Below the pieces are notes generated by a model, which was not told where the DNA came from, searched no databases, and saw only the letters and a list, made by a program, of their open reading frames with translations. From Candidatus Binatia bacterium (GTDB lineage: Bacteria > Desulfobacterota > Binatia > Bin18), in the NCBI GenBank assembly GCA_951812575.1, contig OX638322.1, positions 4,592,501 to 4,656,500 of the forward strand: a DNA stretch of 64,000 nt, read 5' to 3'. The position numbers were made by a program, and so were the translations under genes. Numbering within the stretch: position 1 is the first letter of the stretch; every line of letters begins with the position of its first letter. Shown one piece after another: positions 52,563 to 61,315 of the stretch.

Positions 52563-53804
52563 ATGGGAAAAGCTTTGGACGGAATCCGTGTTCTTGACAT
52601 GACCCACGTCCAGATGGGGCCTTCTTGCACCCAGATGCTCGCCTGGCTCGGCGCGGATGTCATCAAAGTCGAACTGCCGGGACGGGGCGATATCACCCGC
52701 CAGCAGCTCCGGGACCTGCCCGATGTCGACAGCCTGTATTTCACCATGCTCAACTGCAATAAGCGCAGCATCACCATTAACACCAAGACCCCAAAAGGAC
52801 AGGAGATTTTTCGGAAGCTGATCAAGAAGTGTGACGTGCTGGTAGAGAACTTTGCGCCCGGTGCGCTGGACCGCCAGGGATTCAGCTGGGAGGTCGTACG
52901 GCAGATCAATCCGCGCATAATTTATGCCTCCGGCAAAGGGTTCGGCTCCGGTCCGTTCGCAGACTGCAAGGCATATGAGACCGTCGCCCAGGCTATGGGA
53001 GGGGCCATGAGCACCACGGGCTGGGATGATGGCCCGCCAACCAGTACGGGAGCCCAGATTGGGGATTCCGGCACAGGCATGCACCTGGTGGCCGCGATTC
53101 TGGCGGCCCTCTTTCAGCGCGAGAAAACCGGAGTCGGTCAGCGGGTTGAGGTCGCCATGCAGGACGCGGTGCTGAACCTGTGTCGGGTCAAGCTGCGCGA
53201 CCAGCAACGCTTGGTGCACGGTCCCTTAAAGGAGTACCCACAATATCCCAACAAATCCTTTGGCCCAGCCGTACCACGTTCCGGTAACGCCTCCGGGGGT
53301 GGCCATCCGGGGGTCGCCCTCAAATGCAAGCCCGGCGGCCCCAACGACTACATCTATGTGGTCGTCCAGGCCCAGGTCTGGCAACCGTTAATGAAGCTCA
53401 TCGGCCGTGAGGACCTTATTGAGAACCCGGAGTTCGCCACACCGGAGGCGCGTCTCTCCCACCTGGATGACTGCTTCGCCACGATCGAAGCCTGGACCCA
53501 AAAGCACACCAAATACGAAGCCATGAAGCGCCTCAACACGGCCAACGTGCCCTGTGGTCCGGTCCTGGACATGCAAGAGCTGATGGAAGATGAATCGTTG
53601 GCCGCGCGGGATATTGTGGCCGAAGTCGAGCATCCGGAGCGCGGACGGTTCAAGACGGTCGGCTGTCCGCTCAAGCTGTCCGATTCACCGGTCGAGGTCA
53701 CGACTTCGCCCCGCCTTGGCGAGCATACCCAGGAAATCCTGCGGGAACTGGTCGGCTACAATGACGAAGAGGTTGAGGCAGCCCGGACCGAGGGCGCGAT
53801 CTGA
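52563..53804 (+). CDS. frc: Formyl-CoA:oxalate CoA-transferase-like protein
   Basis: A 413-residue family III CoA-transferase very close in pattern to Frc: LDGIRVLDMTHVQMGPSCTQ, VDSLYFTMLNCNKRSI, ENFAPGALDRQGFSW, a catalytic aspartate in GAQIGDSGTGMHL, QDAVLNLCRVKLRDQQRL and the glycine-rich GNASGGGHPG loop that closes the active site in Frc. It may move CoA from formyl-CoA to oxalate, though no oxalyl-CoA decarboxylase is in the window, so another acid is possible. AAGGAG precedes ATG 52563. The next gene, a symporter, starts 24 bases on, so import and CoA activation are probably linked. Confidence 0.85.
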   Translation: MGKALDGIRVLDMTHVQMGPSCTQMLAWLGADVIKVELPGRGDITRQQLRDLPDVDSLYFTMLNCNKRSITINTKTPKGQEIFRKLIKKCDVLVENFAPGALDRQGFSWEVVRQINPRIIYASGKGFGSGPFADCKAYETVAQAMGGAMSTTGWDDGPPTSTGAQIGDSGTGMHLVAAILAALFQREKTGVGQRVEVAMQDAVLNLCRVKLRDQQRLVHGPLKEYPQYPNKSFGPAVPRSGNASGGGHPGVALKCKPGGPNDYIYVVVQAQVWQPLMKLIGREDLIENPEFATPEARLSHLDDCFATIEAWTQKHTKYEAMKRLNTANVPCGPVLDMQELMEDESLAARDIVAEVEHPERGRFKTVGCPLKLSDSPVEVTTSPRLGEHTQEILRELVGYNDEEVEAARTEGAI

Positions 53805-53828
53805 CGCCACTGAGCACGCACTTCCCAC

Positions 53829-55397
53829 ATGTCACTCATTACCTGGTCGTGGATCTTTCTCATCGTCTATATCGGCGGCATGCTGGCCATCGGCGTGTTT
53901 GCCCAACGACGGGTCAGACACGCTGACGACTTTGCCACGGCGCGAGGCTCGTACGGGCCGCTCTTTCTGGCCCTAGCGTTTGCGGCGACAACGGCCAGCG
54001 GCGCCACCTTTCTCGGCAGCCCAGGGCTGGGCTACGAGTGGGGGCTGTCGACGATTTGGGGCAGCTTCCTATACCCGACCGGGGTATATGTCGGCGTGTT
54101 GCTCGCCATGCGCCTGATTGCCACCTCGGGCCATCGGTTCGGGAACCGCTCCATACCGGAATACCTCGGAGACCGCTACCAGTCCGACGGCATTCGGATA
54201 CTCATTTCGGTCTTTTCCCTCGTGTTGTTTTTCTATCTGGCCGGCCAGTTGGTGTCCGGGCTGGTGATGTTCGAGATTATGCTGGGCTTGTCGCCAATCT
54301 GGGCGCTGGGCATTACTACCACCGTGTTGTTGATTTACGTCGTGCTCGGCGGCGCGCATGCCGACATCCTGACTGACGGGGTGCAGGGATTCATGATGCT
54401 GCTGGTCGCGGTGGTGGTGATCGTCCTGTTTCTGACCGGATTTGGGGTAGACGGCGAAAGAGCGGGCATCCTGGGCATCATCGACCGCCTCAGCGAACAG
54501 GATACGCACCTGGTCGGCGTGCTTAATGCCGAGACCGCACTGTATCATTCCTGGTGGTCCGTTGTCGCCATTTTCATTTCGCACATACCGCTTGGCCTGC
54601 TGCCCCATCTCGGGAACAAACTCTGGGCATTAAAAAGCGTGAACCAACAGAAATCGTTTATCAAGCTGGCCTTCACGTTTGGGCTGACGCTGGGCATGCT
54701 CGGGCTGGGCGGCCTCCTCGCCCGCGCGATATTGGGCGATGCGCTGTATGCCGAGGGAGCGAACCCGAATCAGGCCCTGCCCCTCCTCTTCATCGAGTTG
54801 TTCCCGACCTGGCTCGCCGCCCTCATTGGGGTGGGCGTGCTGGCCGCCATCATGTCCACCGCCGATGGGCTGGTCATCTCCTCATCCCAGGTGATTGCCA
54901 ACGACCTCTACCGCCGGTCCATCGTACCCAGGCTCAAGAATCCTCCGAATGCCGAACAACTGGACCAGCGGGTTTTATCCATCAGTCGGGTGGCGACCGT
55001 TGTCGTGCTGGTGCTGTGTACCGCCCTGGCCTGGGCTTTGGTCGAGACCAATATCGCCCTGATTGTCTGGATCGGGAACGGCGGCATGATGGCGGCCTTT
55101 GCCGGGCCCTTAGTGGTCGGCGCACTCTGGCGCGGCGTCACCTGCAAAGGCGCCTATGCCGGCCTGGTCAGCGGTTTCGTCACCTTCCTCGTGCTGCACA
55201 CCCAAATGATAGACCCCGCCTGGTTTGCGCCCGGTATGCTGCACACCGCCGCCACCTGGCTTTACGCCGAGGGACCGAGCCCATTCTCCTGCGCAACAAT
55301 AGGGGAACTCATGTCGGTCACCTGTACCTATGTTGTGTCCAAAGCAACGCAGCCGTTGCCCGAGTCGCATGTGAAGGCGTTGTTTGAAGGGACGTAG
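53829..55397 (+). CDS. Sodium:solute symporter (SSS family), copy 1
   Basis: A 522-residue symporter of the SSS family with about 13 membrane helices. Recognisable elements are GVFAQRRVRHADDFATARGS, the GATFLGSPGLGYEWG sodium-site region, SIPEYLGDRYQSDGIR and the classic VGVLAAIMSTADGLVISSSQ segment. It imports an organic solute with Na+. It is roughly three quarters identical to the two other SSS copies in this window, which are closer to each other. It follows the frc-like gene by 24 bases, so a carboxylate such as oxalate or formate is a reasonable guess. Confidence 0.92.
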   Translation: MSLITWSWIFLIVYIGGMLAIGVFAQRRVRHADDFATARGSYGPLFLALAFAATTASGATFLGSPGLGYEWGLSTIWGSFLYPTGVYVGVLLAMRLIATSGHRFGNRSIPEYLGDRYQSDGIRILISVFSLVLFFYLAGQLVSGLVMFEIMLGLSPIWALGITTTVLLIYVVLGGAHADILTDGVQGFMMLLVAVVVIVLFLTGFGVDGERAGILGIIDRLSEQDTHLVGVLNAETALYHSWWSVVAIFISHIPLGLLPHLGNKLWALKSVNQQKSFIKLAFTFGLTLGMLGLGGLLARAILGDALYAEGANPNQALPLLFIELFPTWLAALIGVGVLAAIMSTADGLVISSSQVIANDLYRRSIVPRLKNPPNAEQLDQRVLSISRVATVVVLVLCTALAWALVETNIALIVWIGNGGMMAAFAGPLVVGALWRGVTCKGAYAGLVSGFVTFLVLHTQMIDPAWFAPGMLHTAATWLYAEGPSPFSCATIGELMSVTCTYVVSKATQPLPESHVKALFEGT

Positions 55398-55456
55398 GCT
55401 GCGGAAGGTCTCTTTCTGAATTGTGAACTGCCCAGTGATAGGTTACACTTTCGCAC

Positions 55457-55735
55457 ATGATCCTTGGCTTTCGCCACAGGGGCCTTGAACGCCTGTTCGA
55501 GAAGGGAGATCGTAAGCGGGTTTCGCCTCTGTTGTTCGCCAAGGTCGAGCGTGTTCTTGCCCGTCTTGATGAAGCAACCGAACCCGGAGACATGAACCTG
55601 CCGGGTTTCGGGCTCCATCCGTTGAGAGGCGATTTAGCGGGTTCTTGGGCAGTGAGAGTGTCCGGCAACTGGCGTATAGTCTTCCGCTTCGATGGACGGA
55701 ATGTCAGGGATGTGGATTTGGTCGATTACCATTAG
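55457..55735 (+). CDS. higB: HigB-type toxin
   Basis: A 92-residue RelE/HigB-fold mRNA interferase: FRHRGLERLFEKGDRKRVSP, the DMNLPGFGLHPLRGDLAGSW middle and VRVSGNWRIVFRFDGRNVRDVDLVDYH end (GNWRIVFRFDG), with the conserved Arg/Asp/His residues of the family. Length is normal. It is 12 bases ahead of the HigA antitoxin, in the toxin-first order of higBA loci. It should cut ribosome-bound mRNA when antitoxin is lost. Confidence 0.92.
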   Translation: MILGFRHRGLERLFEKGDRKRVSPLLFAKVERVLARLDEATEPGDMNLPGFGLHPLRGDLAGSWAVRVSGNWRIVFRFDGRNVRDVDLVDYH

Positions 55736-55747
55736 GAGGACCACAAC

Positions 55748-56059
55748 ATGCCAATGAAGAACCCGCCCCATCCGGGCCTGTCCGTGCGCCACGATTGCCT
55801 GGAGGCTCTGGGACTCAATGTATCGGAGGCAGCGCGCAAGCTGGGTGTCAGTCGCAAGCAGCTTTCGGATATTGTGAATTGCCGCTCCGGCATTTCACCT
55901 GAAATGGCGATCCGTCTTGGCAAGGCGTTCGGCGGCGGCGCCGAGACTTGGTATCGGCTTCAATCCGCCTACGAACTGGCCCAGGCGATGAAGAAGGCGG
56001 ACCAGATCAAGGTGGAACGGCTTACACCGGACCGCGACACCTTTCAAGCACAATCATGA
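55748..56059 (+). CDS. higA: HigA-type antitoxin
   Basis: A 103-residue XRE-family antitoxin. After the HPGLSVRHDCLEALGLNVSE start comes the helix-turn-helix (EAARKLGVSRKQLSDIVNCR), GISPEMAIRLGKAFGGGAETW and a YELAQAMKK helix, matching plasmid-type HigA. It would neutralise HigB and repress the operon. AGGAGG lies just before the start, overlapping the toxin stop region. This is the only complete toxin-antitoxin pair in the window. Confidence 0.93.
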   Translation: MPMKNPPHPGLSVRHDCLEALGLNVSEAARKLGVSRKQLSDIVNCRSGISPEMAIRLGKAFGGGAETWYRLQSAYELAQAMKKADQIKVERLTPDRDTFQAQS

Positions 56060-56230
56060 GCTTCTCTGGATTTTGCAATCCGCACATCAAGCGGTCTGCT
56101 GTACATGACAGGTCCCAGCAACCAGATATCGTAATCGTGGTGGTGCGTTACTTAATGCTGTGTGCCGTTGTGAATATGGCTGTTTTTCCTTACGCTTGGG
56201 AGACTCGTAACAAGGGCAAAGGAATCCGAT

Positions 56231-57073
56231 ATGAACTCGACCCGTAAACCGGTCGCCGTCGTGATAGGAGCAACATCCAAGTGGCAGTCAGACGGCCGCA
56301 ATACCAAACTCGCGCACGGGAAGGTGATCGACGACAGCGATATACCCGTCGGTGCGCGCTGGGGCATCGGCGGTGCCGTCGCTCAGAAGTTTGCCAAAGA
56401 AGGCTTCTTCGTCGTGTTGACGACCCGGAATGCCACCAATGCGGCTGGGTTGGAGCAGGCAATCCAAGAGCAAGGTGGCGAAGGCATGATTGTCGAGCTG
56501 GACCTCGTGTCGCACGACTCCATATCACAGGCGTTCGCCCAGGTTCGAGAGCAAGCCGGTGACCCGAATGTCTTGATCTTCAACGCGGGCTATCTGGAGG
56601 GGCGCGACCTGCCGCCGGAGAAAGAGTTGCTTGAACACATCCCGGTCGAACTCTTTGACACCGCGCAGCACATCTCCAGCCGAGGGCCGTTCTTAGTCGC
56701 CAAGGAGGTGTTGCCCGCCATGCGAGAGCGAGGCACGGGCTCTTTCTTCATTTCTAATAATGCGGCGTCCCTGCGCGGACGAAAGCGACTGACAGGACAG
56801 TCGTTGTACTATCCGAGAGTGATGATGCGCACGCTGGCGCAGGTGCTGACGGAGGAATATTCCGAGCATGGCGTACACGTGGCCAACATCATAATAGACG
56901 GCCTCATCGACTCTCCGGGCACCCGCGCCCTGCCGATGGCCCAGCGGCGGCCCGAAGTGGTGATGGATCCCGTTCAGATCGCTGAGGCGTATTATTATCT
57001 CCACACCCAAGACAAATCCTGTTGGACGCACGAACTCCAATTGACTCCATTTTCGACCAAGCCGAGCTTTTAA
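56231..57073 (+). CDS. Atypical short-chain dehydrogenase/reductase
   Basis: A 280-residue Rossmann protein with AVVIGATS at the start and WGIGGAVAQKFAKEGFFVVL. About 28 residues (KWQSDGRNTKLAHGKVIDDS and a few more) are inserted within the GxxxGxG dinucleotide loop. NVLIFNAGYLEG holds the NAG motif. In the catalytic region, FFISNNAASLRGRKRLTGQS then LYYPRVMMRTL, the tyrosine is present but the lysine three residues on is replaced, so classic SDR chemistry is doubtful. It lies between a TA pair and an NTF2-like gene, without operon partners evident. Confidence 0.8.
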   Translation: MNSTRKPVAVVIGATSKWQSDGRNTKLAHGKVIDDSDIPVGARWGIGGAVAQKFAKEGFFVVLTTRNATNAAGLEQAIQEQGGEGMIVELDLVSHDSISQAFAQVREQAGDPNVLIFNAGYLEGRDLPPEKELLEHIPVELFDTAQHISSRGPFLVAKEVLPAMRERGTGSFFISNNAASLRGRKRLTGQSLYYPRVMMRTLAQVLTEEYSEHGVHVANIIIDGLIDSPGTRALPMAQRRPEVVMDPVQIAEAYYYLHTQDKSCWTHELQLTPFSTKPSF

Positions 57074-57334
57074 GAGTGTCAACTGAGGACAGACGCCTAC
57101 CGAAAAATCCCGTTCCTTTCTCAATCCTCGCTTGGTGCGCGAGGGTGCGGTAAGCATTGTGATCTCAAGACCAGCGACATAGGGGACGTTGCGGTTTGAG
57201 AGGCTTCCCCTACCCTTCGCGTTGGTACCGATCCGGGGGCTGGTCACCCGCTTTAAAAGAAAGGCATTGCTGCATGGCCGGCGAACCGTGTAGTAAGAAT
57301 GCAATCACAAGTCCGATCAAAAGGAGGGTGTAGT

Positions 57335-57769
57335 ATGGCCACATCGGAACTGGAAGCGCGCATCACCCGGCTCGAAGACATCGAGGCGATAAAACAGCTC
57401 AAGGCTCGCTACTGCGAAATCTGTGACGATATGCACAACCCCGACAGGGTCAATTCGGTATTCGTCGAAGATGCCATCTGGGAAAGTGCCGATTTCGGCA
57501 AGGCTGAGGGCCATGCCGCTATTCGCGAGTTATTTGGCAAATTCCAAAGAATGTTCAGCTTTTCCCAGCACAACATCACGAACCCGATCATCGAGGTCAA
57601 CGGCGACCGCGCCACCGGCATCTGGTATATCATGGGGCCGTGGACGTATGCCGAAAACGACGACGAGAAATGGCTGGCCCTGCGCTATGACGACGACTAC
57701 GTGAAAGTCAACGGGGAGTGGAAGTACCAACACTTACGGGTCGCCCTGCGGATGACTGCCGATCGATAA
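57335..57769 (+). CDS. SnoaL/NTF2-like nuclear transport factor 2 family protein
   Basis: A 144-residue cone-fold protein: LEARITRLEDIEAIKQLKAR at the start, FVEDAIWESADFGKAEGHAA, then ATGIWYIMGPWTYAEND and DDDYVKVNGEWKYQHLRV at the end. This is the SnoaL_4 layout seen in small hydratases, isomerases and dehydratases; the NTF2 pocket can bind steroids or polyketides. AAGGAGG lies 7 bases before ATG 57335. It is 260 bases after the SDR gene. A joint role with the SDR is possible but unproven. Confidence 0.82.
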   Translation: MATSELEARITRLEDIEAIKQLKARYCEICDDMHNPDRVNSVFVEDAIWESADFGKAEGHAAIRELFGKFQRMFSFSQHNITNPIIEVNGDRATGIWYIMGPWTYAENDDEKWLALRYDDDYVKVNGEWKYQHLRVALRMTADR

Positions 57770-57820
57770 GGACACTGCGTCAATAGATACCGGGCGTCTG
57801 TCACGTATAAGTGAGGTCCT

Positions 57821-58081
57821 ATGAAGACCAACCTCATACACTCTGACCCCTCAGTGATGATGGGTAAACCCGTAATCGTGGGGACCCGTATTACTGTTGA
57901 ACTGCTTTTGGAGAAGATGGCGGCAGGAGAGACGGTCGAGATGATTTTAGAGTCTCATCCACGCTTGACCAGAGAGGCGGTGTTAGCAGCGTTTGCCTAT
58001 GCCGCAGAATATATCAGGAATCCGCCACCCGAAAAGGCAGCACGAACCTTCTCGCAGATGAAGGCGTTGACGGACCCATAG
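57821..58081 (+). CDS. DUF433 antitoxin
   Basis: An 86-residue DUF433 protein: HSDPSVMMGKPVIVGTRITV, then ELLLEKMAAGETVEMILESH and LTREAVLAAFAYAAEYI. Proteins of this kind carry a helix-turn-helix and act as antitoxins for PIN-like DUF5615 toxins. The toxin frame overlaps its last 40 bases, the usual arrangement. Confidence 0.88.
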   Translation: MKTNLIHSDPSVMMGKPVIVGTRITVELLLEKMAAGETVEMILESHPRLTREAVLAAFAYAAEYIRNPPPEKAARTFSQMKALTDP

Positions 58082-58398
58082 TCGAGCGACTTCGGCAGGA
58101 CGGACATGTCGTACGGTACGTTGCAGAGATGGAGCCAGGGATATCAGATCAAGAGATTCTTCAAAGAGCGAATGCACAAATGTCGATGCGGGTAACAGCG
58201 GACAAAGACTTTGGCGAGATGATATTTCGTCAAGGCCAACTCAATGCGGGCGGGGTCGTTTTGCTCCGCCTTGCCGGACTCTCAGCAGAGAAGAAAGCGG
58301 ATGTTATCAGTAGCGTTTTTCATGACCGTGAGACAGCATTACTCCAGGCGTTCAGTGTAATCTCACCAGGACAAGTCAGAATACGCTCCAAGGCCTGA
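58042..58398 (+). CDS. DUF5615 PIN-like toxin without a standard start codon
   Basis: Read from ACG 58042 the frame gives TNLLADEGVDGPIVERLRQD, then GHVVRYVAEMEPGISDQEIL, VTADKDFGEMIFRQG and VVLLRLAGL, a full-length (118-residue) DUF5615 protein with the acidic PIN-like residues intact (LADE, ADKDFG). The codon where ATG is expected is ACG, with AAAAGG just upstream. The first ATG in frame, 58129, would delete the LADE active-site part. So the gene is silenced by a start mutation, uses ACG weakly, or is expressed only by coupling to the antitoxin gene. Confidence 0.72.
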   Translation, partial: TNLLADEGVDGPIVERLRQDGHVVRYVAEMEPGISDQEILQRANAQMSMRVTADKDFGEMIFRQGQLNAGGVVLLRLAGLSAEKKADVISSVFHDRETALLQAFSVISPGQVRIRSKA

Positions 58399-58415
58399 GC
58401 TAAGGAAACCTGCCC

Positions 58416-59993
58416 ATGACGCTCATCACTTGGTCGTGGTTTTTCCTCGTCATCTATATCGGTGGCATGCTGACCATCGGGGTGTTGGCCCAGCGGCGCG
58501 TCAAACATGCCGACGACTTTGCCACGGCGCGTGGCGCGTACGGCCCCCTGTTTCTGGCCCTGGCGTTTTCGGCCACCACCGTGAGCGGGGCGACCTTTCT
58601 GGGCATGCCGGGACTGAGCTACACCTGGGGGCTGACCACCATGTGGACCGTCTTTCTGACCCCGGTCGGCCTCGGTTTGGGCATGTTGCTGACCATGCGC
58701 CTGATTACCAGCTCCGGCCATAAGTTCGGTAACCGCTCCATCCCCGAGTACCTCGGTGACCGCTACCAGTCCGAAGGCATTCGGGTGCTGGTGTCGCTGT
58801 TTTCCCTGTTGTTGTGTTTCTATCTGGCCGGCCAGCTCGTGTCGGGCCTGGTCATGTTCGAGATTCTGCTGGGTTTACCACCGCTCTGGGCACTGATCAT
58901 CACTACCACCGTGTTGTTGATTTACGTTGTCCTGGGCGGGGCGCATGCCGATATTATCGCCGACGGGGTCCAGGCCTGTCTGATGCTGCTGGTCGCCCTG
59001 GTGGTCGTCGTGCTCTTCCTCATCGGCTTTGGGCTGGAGGTGGGAGAATCGGGCAGAAGCGGCTTCTTAGGACTGATCGACAATCTGGCCACCCAGGACG
59101 AGCACCTGGTCGGTGTCCTCAATACCAACACCCCGCTCTACCATTCATGGTGGTCGATTGTCTCGCTGGTGATTTCGCTCATTCCGCTGGGCGTGCTGCC
59201 CCACCTGGGCAATAAGCTGTGGGCCTTGAGGAACAGCGCGGACCAGAGCCGCTTTCTGGCCTTCACGGTCGTCTTCATCCTCACCCTGGCCATGCTGACC
59301 TTGGGGGGGCTGCTGGCCCGGGCGCTACTGGGTGACACTCTGTTTGCCGAGGGCGCGACCTCGAATCACGCCTTGCCCACGCTCTTCATCGAGCTGTTTC
59401 CGACCTGGCTGGCGGCGCTCGTCGGGGTCGGCGTGCTGGCCGCCATTATGTCCACCGCGGACGGACTCGTCATATCTTCCTCTCAGATTATCGCCAACGA
59501 CCTCTACCGTCGGAGTATAGTCCCGCGATTGAAGCATCCGCCAAGCGAGGCACAGCTCGACCGCCAGGTCTTATACATCAGCCGGGTGGCCACGGTAGTC
59601 ATTCTCGTCCTGTGTGCGGCCATCGCCTGGGCCTGGGTCGATACCAACGTCATACTGATTGTCTGGATTGGGACCGGCGGCATCATGTCGGCCTTTGCTG
59701 GTTCTCTGGTCTTTGGGACCCTGTGGCGCGGGGTCACCCGGGCCGGGGCATATGCCGGCCTGGTCAGCGGCTTTGTCAGCTTTCTGGTCCTGCACGCCCA
59801 ACTGATCGATCCGGTCTGGTTTGCGCCCGGCCTGCTGCACTCCGTTATCTCCTGGCTCTATATCGAGGGCGTCAATCCGTTCTCCTGCTCGGCCCTCGCC
59901 AGCCTCACCTCGGTGGTGTTCACCATTGTCGTGTCCAAGGCGACCCGGCCGTTGCCCGAACCCCACGTCCGGGAACTGTTCGAGGGCGTGTGA
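58416..59993 (+). CDS. Sodium:solute symporter (SSS family), copy 2
   Basis: A 525-residue SSS transporter with about 13 helices: GVLAQRRVKHADDFATARGA, GATFLGMPGLSYTWG, SIPEYLGDRYQSEGIRVLVS and VGVLAAIMSTADGLVISSSQ. It is about 90 percent identical in protein to copy 3, with long stretches of identical DNA, so the duplication is recent or the copies are kept alike by gene conversion. AAGGAAA precedes ATG 58416. The DUF5615 toxin frame ends 17 bases upstream. Probably imports a carboxylate or similar solute. Confidence 0.92.
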   Translation: MTLITWSWFFLVIYIGGMLTIGVLAQRRVKHADDFATARGAYGPLFLALAFSATTVSGATFLGMPGLSYTWGLTTMWTVFLTPVGLGLGMLLTMRLITSSGHKFGNRSIPEYLGDRYQSEGIRVLVSLFSLLLCFYLAGQLVSGLVMFEILLGLPPLWALIITTTVLLIYVVLGGAHADIIADGVQACLMLLVALVVVVLFLIGFGLEVGESGRSGFLGLIDNLATQDEHLVGVLNTNTPLYHSWWSIVSLVISLIPLGVLPHLGNKLWALRNSADQSRFLAFTVVFILTLAMLTLGGLLARALLGDTLFAEGATSNHALPTLFIELFPTWLAALVGVGVLAAIMSTADGLVISSSQIIANDLYRRSIVPRLKHPPSEAQLDRQVLYISRVATVVILVLCAAIAWAWVDTNVILIVWIGTGGIMSAFAGSLVFGTLWRGVTRAGAYAGLVSGFVSFLVLHAQLIDPVWFAPGLLHSVISWLYIEGVNPFSCSALASLTSVVFTIVVSKATRPLPEPHVRELFEGV

Positions 59994-60030
59994 AACAATG
60001 CGAGTCTTGAGTAGCGTACCAGCCGGCGGA

Positions 60031-60080
60031 GTCCGAACGGCAGATGCTCAGGCTCCTCGCTCAGGGAGAAAAAGAAAGCG
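60031..60080 (+). pseudogene. Decayed copy of the 48-residue gene at 63242
   Basis: GAACGGCAGAT-CTCAGGCTCCTCG and a following GGAGAAAAAGAAA are shared with 63275-63320, but the frame is shifted and the start is missing. It sits in the same place after symporter copy 2 as the intact gene does after copy 3. Confidence 0.65.
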
Positions 60081-60239
60081 GAATTAAGTTAGGGGCTTAC
60101 AGCATCGAGAGTCCCAAGAAACCCGCCAGGTCAGGACTACGGCTGCGGCAAAAATCAGGGGCCACCACGCGTGACGCAATACGTATCTAAGGACGTAATA
60201 ATCCTCCTGCCAATCTAACACAATGATTTTCTTCGGGCC

Positions 60240-60967
60240 CTATTCGATACGAATCACTTGTTGCAGTCCCACTCCATTGTTGCGTTCATCCCTCTCGGGG
60301 ATTTCATTTTTATAATCCACGATAAAGCCGAGATAGTAGGACCCCGGAGAAACCCAGCTGGGGATCTTGAGGGACCGGGAAAAGGTTCCAGCAAAACCGG
60401 GGTCGCTCCACGCCCCAGAGTTAGAGGCGATCCTATCGTCAGTGGTATCGATGTAATCGCTTGCTGCGAGGTAGAAACCGATTGTGTACGTTTCCCGACT
60501 GGTTCCCAGATTCATAACAGTAAAATCTATGGTCACAGTGCCACCACGCTTCACCGTAGTCTTATTCGGCTTGGAGGGTATGGCGGTGGCTCCATCTTCA
60601 GATGTTTTAGAATACTGCAGAGCCGACGCCGCAATGTCTCTCTCCGTTGTAGAATCTGGATAGAGATGGCGAACCCCCAGACGATCATCCGCGAGGGGAG
60701 TCCATTGTATGTGGTGACCGACGGGACCACCATGTGGATAGAACGTGTTCATAGTCGCCATCGCCCTGTCCTCGTGACCGAGCCCTAACACATGGCCGAG
60801 TTCGTGGAGAGCCACGACTCGGAAGTTGACCTCGTCTGTTGTTGGCCAGTTCCTCGTCCACTCTTTATCCTTGTTAAAGAGGATGTCCGTCTCAACTATG
60901 ATATTCCCGTCCGAACATGTCGTACGGGCTTTTCTGGTTACAGCAAGGACGTCGTCGTCGAAGATCG
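60240..60967 (-). pseudogene. N-terminally truncated matrixin-like metalloprotease with CARDB domain
   Basis: The zinc site VVALHELGHVLGLGHED (HExxHxxGxxH) is followed by a Met-turn candidate (MATMNTFYPHG) and a CARDB-like beta-sandwich (KRGGTVTIDFTVMNLGTS, then SPGSYYLGFIVDYKNEIPER with NNG at the end). Upstream of the zinc site the frame continues through VLAVTRKARTTC and VETDILFNKDKEW, which fit the catalytic domain. But no ATG and no signal peptide are found before the frame runs into a regulator fragment on the other strand near 60968-61016. GTG 60815 would cut the domain in half. It is probably a remnant of a secreted protease gene. Confidence 0.65.
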
Positions 60968-61165
60968 AAGGCGAATCCGCCCCTGGCTCTGCTCCAGCGC
61001 CTTTCCACAGGTCTGAAAAGACCGCTGTCCGAATTGTTTCAGTACCGACCGGAGGAAGGACAGCAACCGGCCCAACTCCGCCGGAGGTTGGACCAACTGG
61101 TCAACGATGCCAGGGATGGAGAGCTGCCTCGACTGACCCGAGTGTTCGAGGCATTGTTGGACTAA
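60968..61165 (+). pseudogene. C-terminal fragment of an XRE-type regulator
   Basis: The frame reads KANPPLALLQRLSTGLKRPL, SELFQYRPEEGQ, then LRRRLDQLVNDARDGELPRL and a VFEALLD end. This matches the last helix-turn-helix segment and dimerisation tail of XRE regulators (the usual PSLETLLKIAEALGVPLSELF type). The DNA-binding part is missing; upstream sequence belongs to the protease remnant on the opposite strand. A perfect GGTCT-GAAA-AGACC inverted repeat (61010-61023) lies at the overlap. Confidence 0.5.
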
Positions 61166-61181
61166 CGCCGAGACGAGAACG

Positions 61182-61210
61182 GTAGGGGCGGGTTTGAAAC
61201 CCGCTCCTAC
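61182..61210. repeat. Dispersed palindrome, GTAGGGGCGGGTTT type
   Basis: GTAGGGGCGGGTTT and AAACCCGCTCCTAC flank a single G. The left flank GAACGGTAGGGGC is also found at the hairpin before the TauE-like gene (44713-44725). Confidence 0.78.
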
Positions 61211-61315
61211 GCCTCTTCTGACCTCCTGGCATCAGAACCCCGGTCGCTTCTATCTCTACGTCTTTGCTCGGGTTCTTACATATGCTACCCTACCGGAAGT
61301 GCAGGAGATCAAAAA

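Noticed and set aside
56693..57304. Minus-strand frame of 203 codons opposite the SDR
   Set aside because: Overlaps a clear Rossmann-fold gene and lacks motifs; a shadow.
60240..60815. Treating the metalloprotease from GTG 60815 as a complete gene
   Set aside because: The start would fall at the zinc helix itself, cutting off catalytic-domain residues that are visibly encoded upstream.
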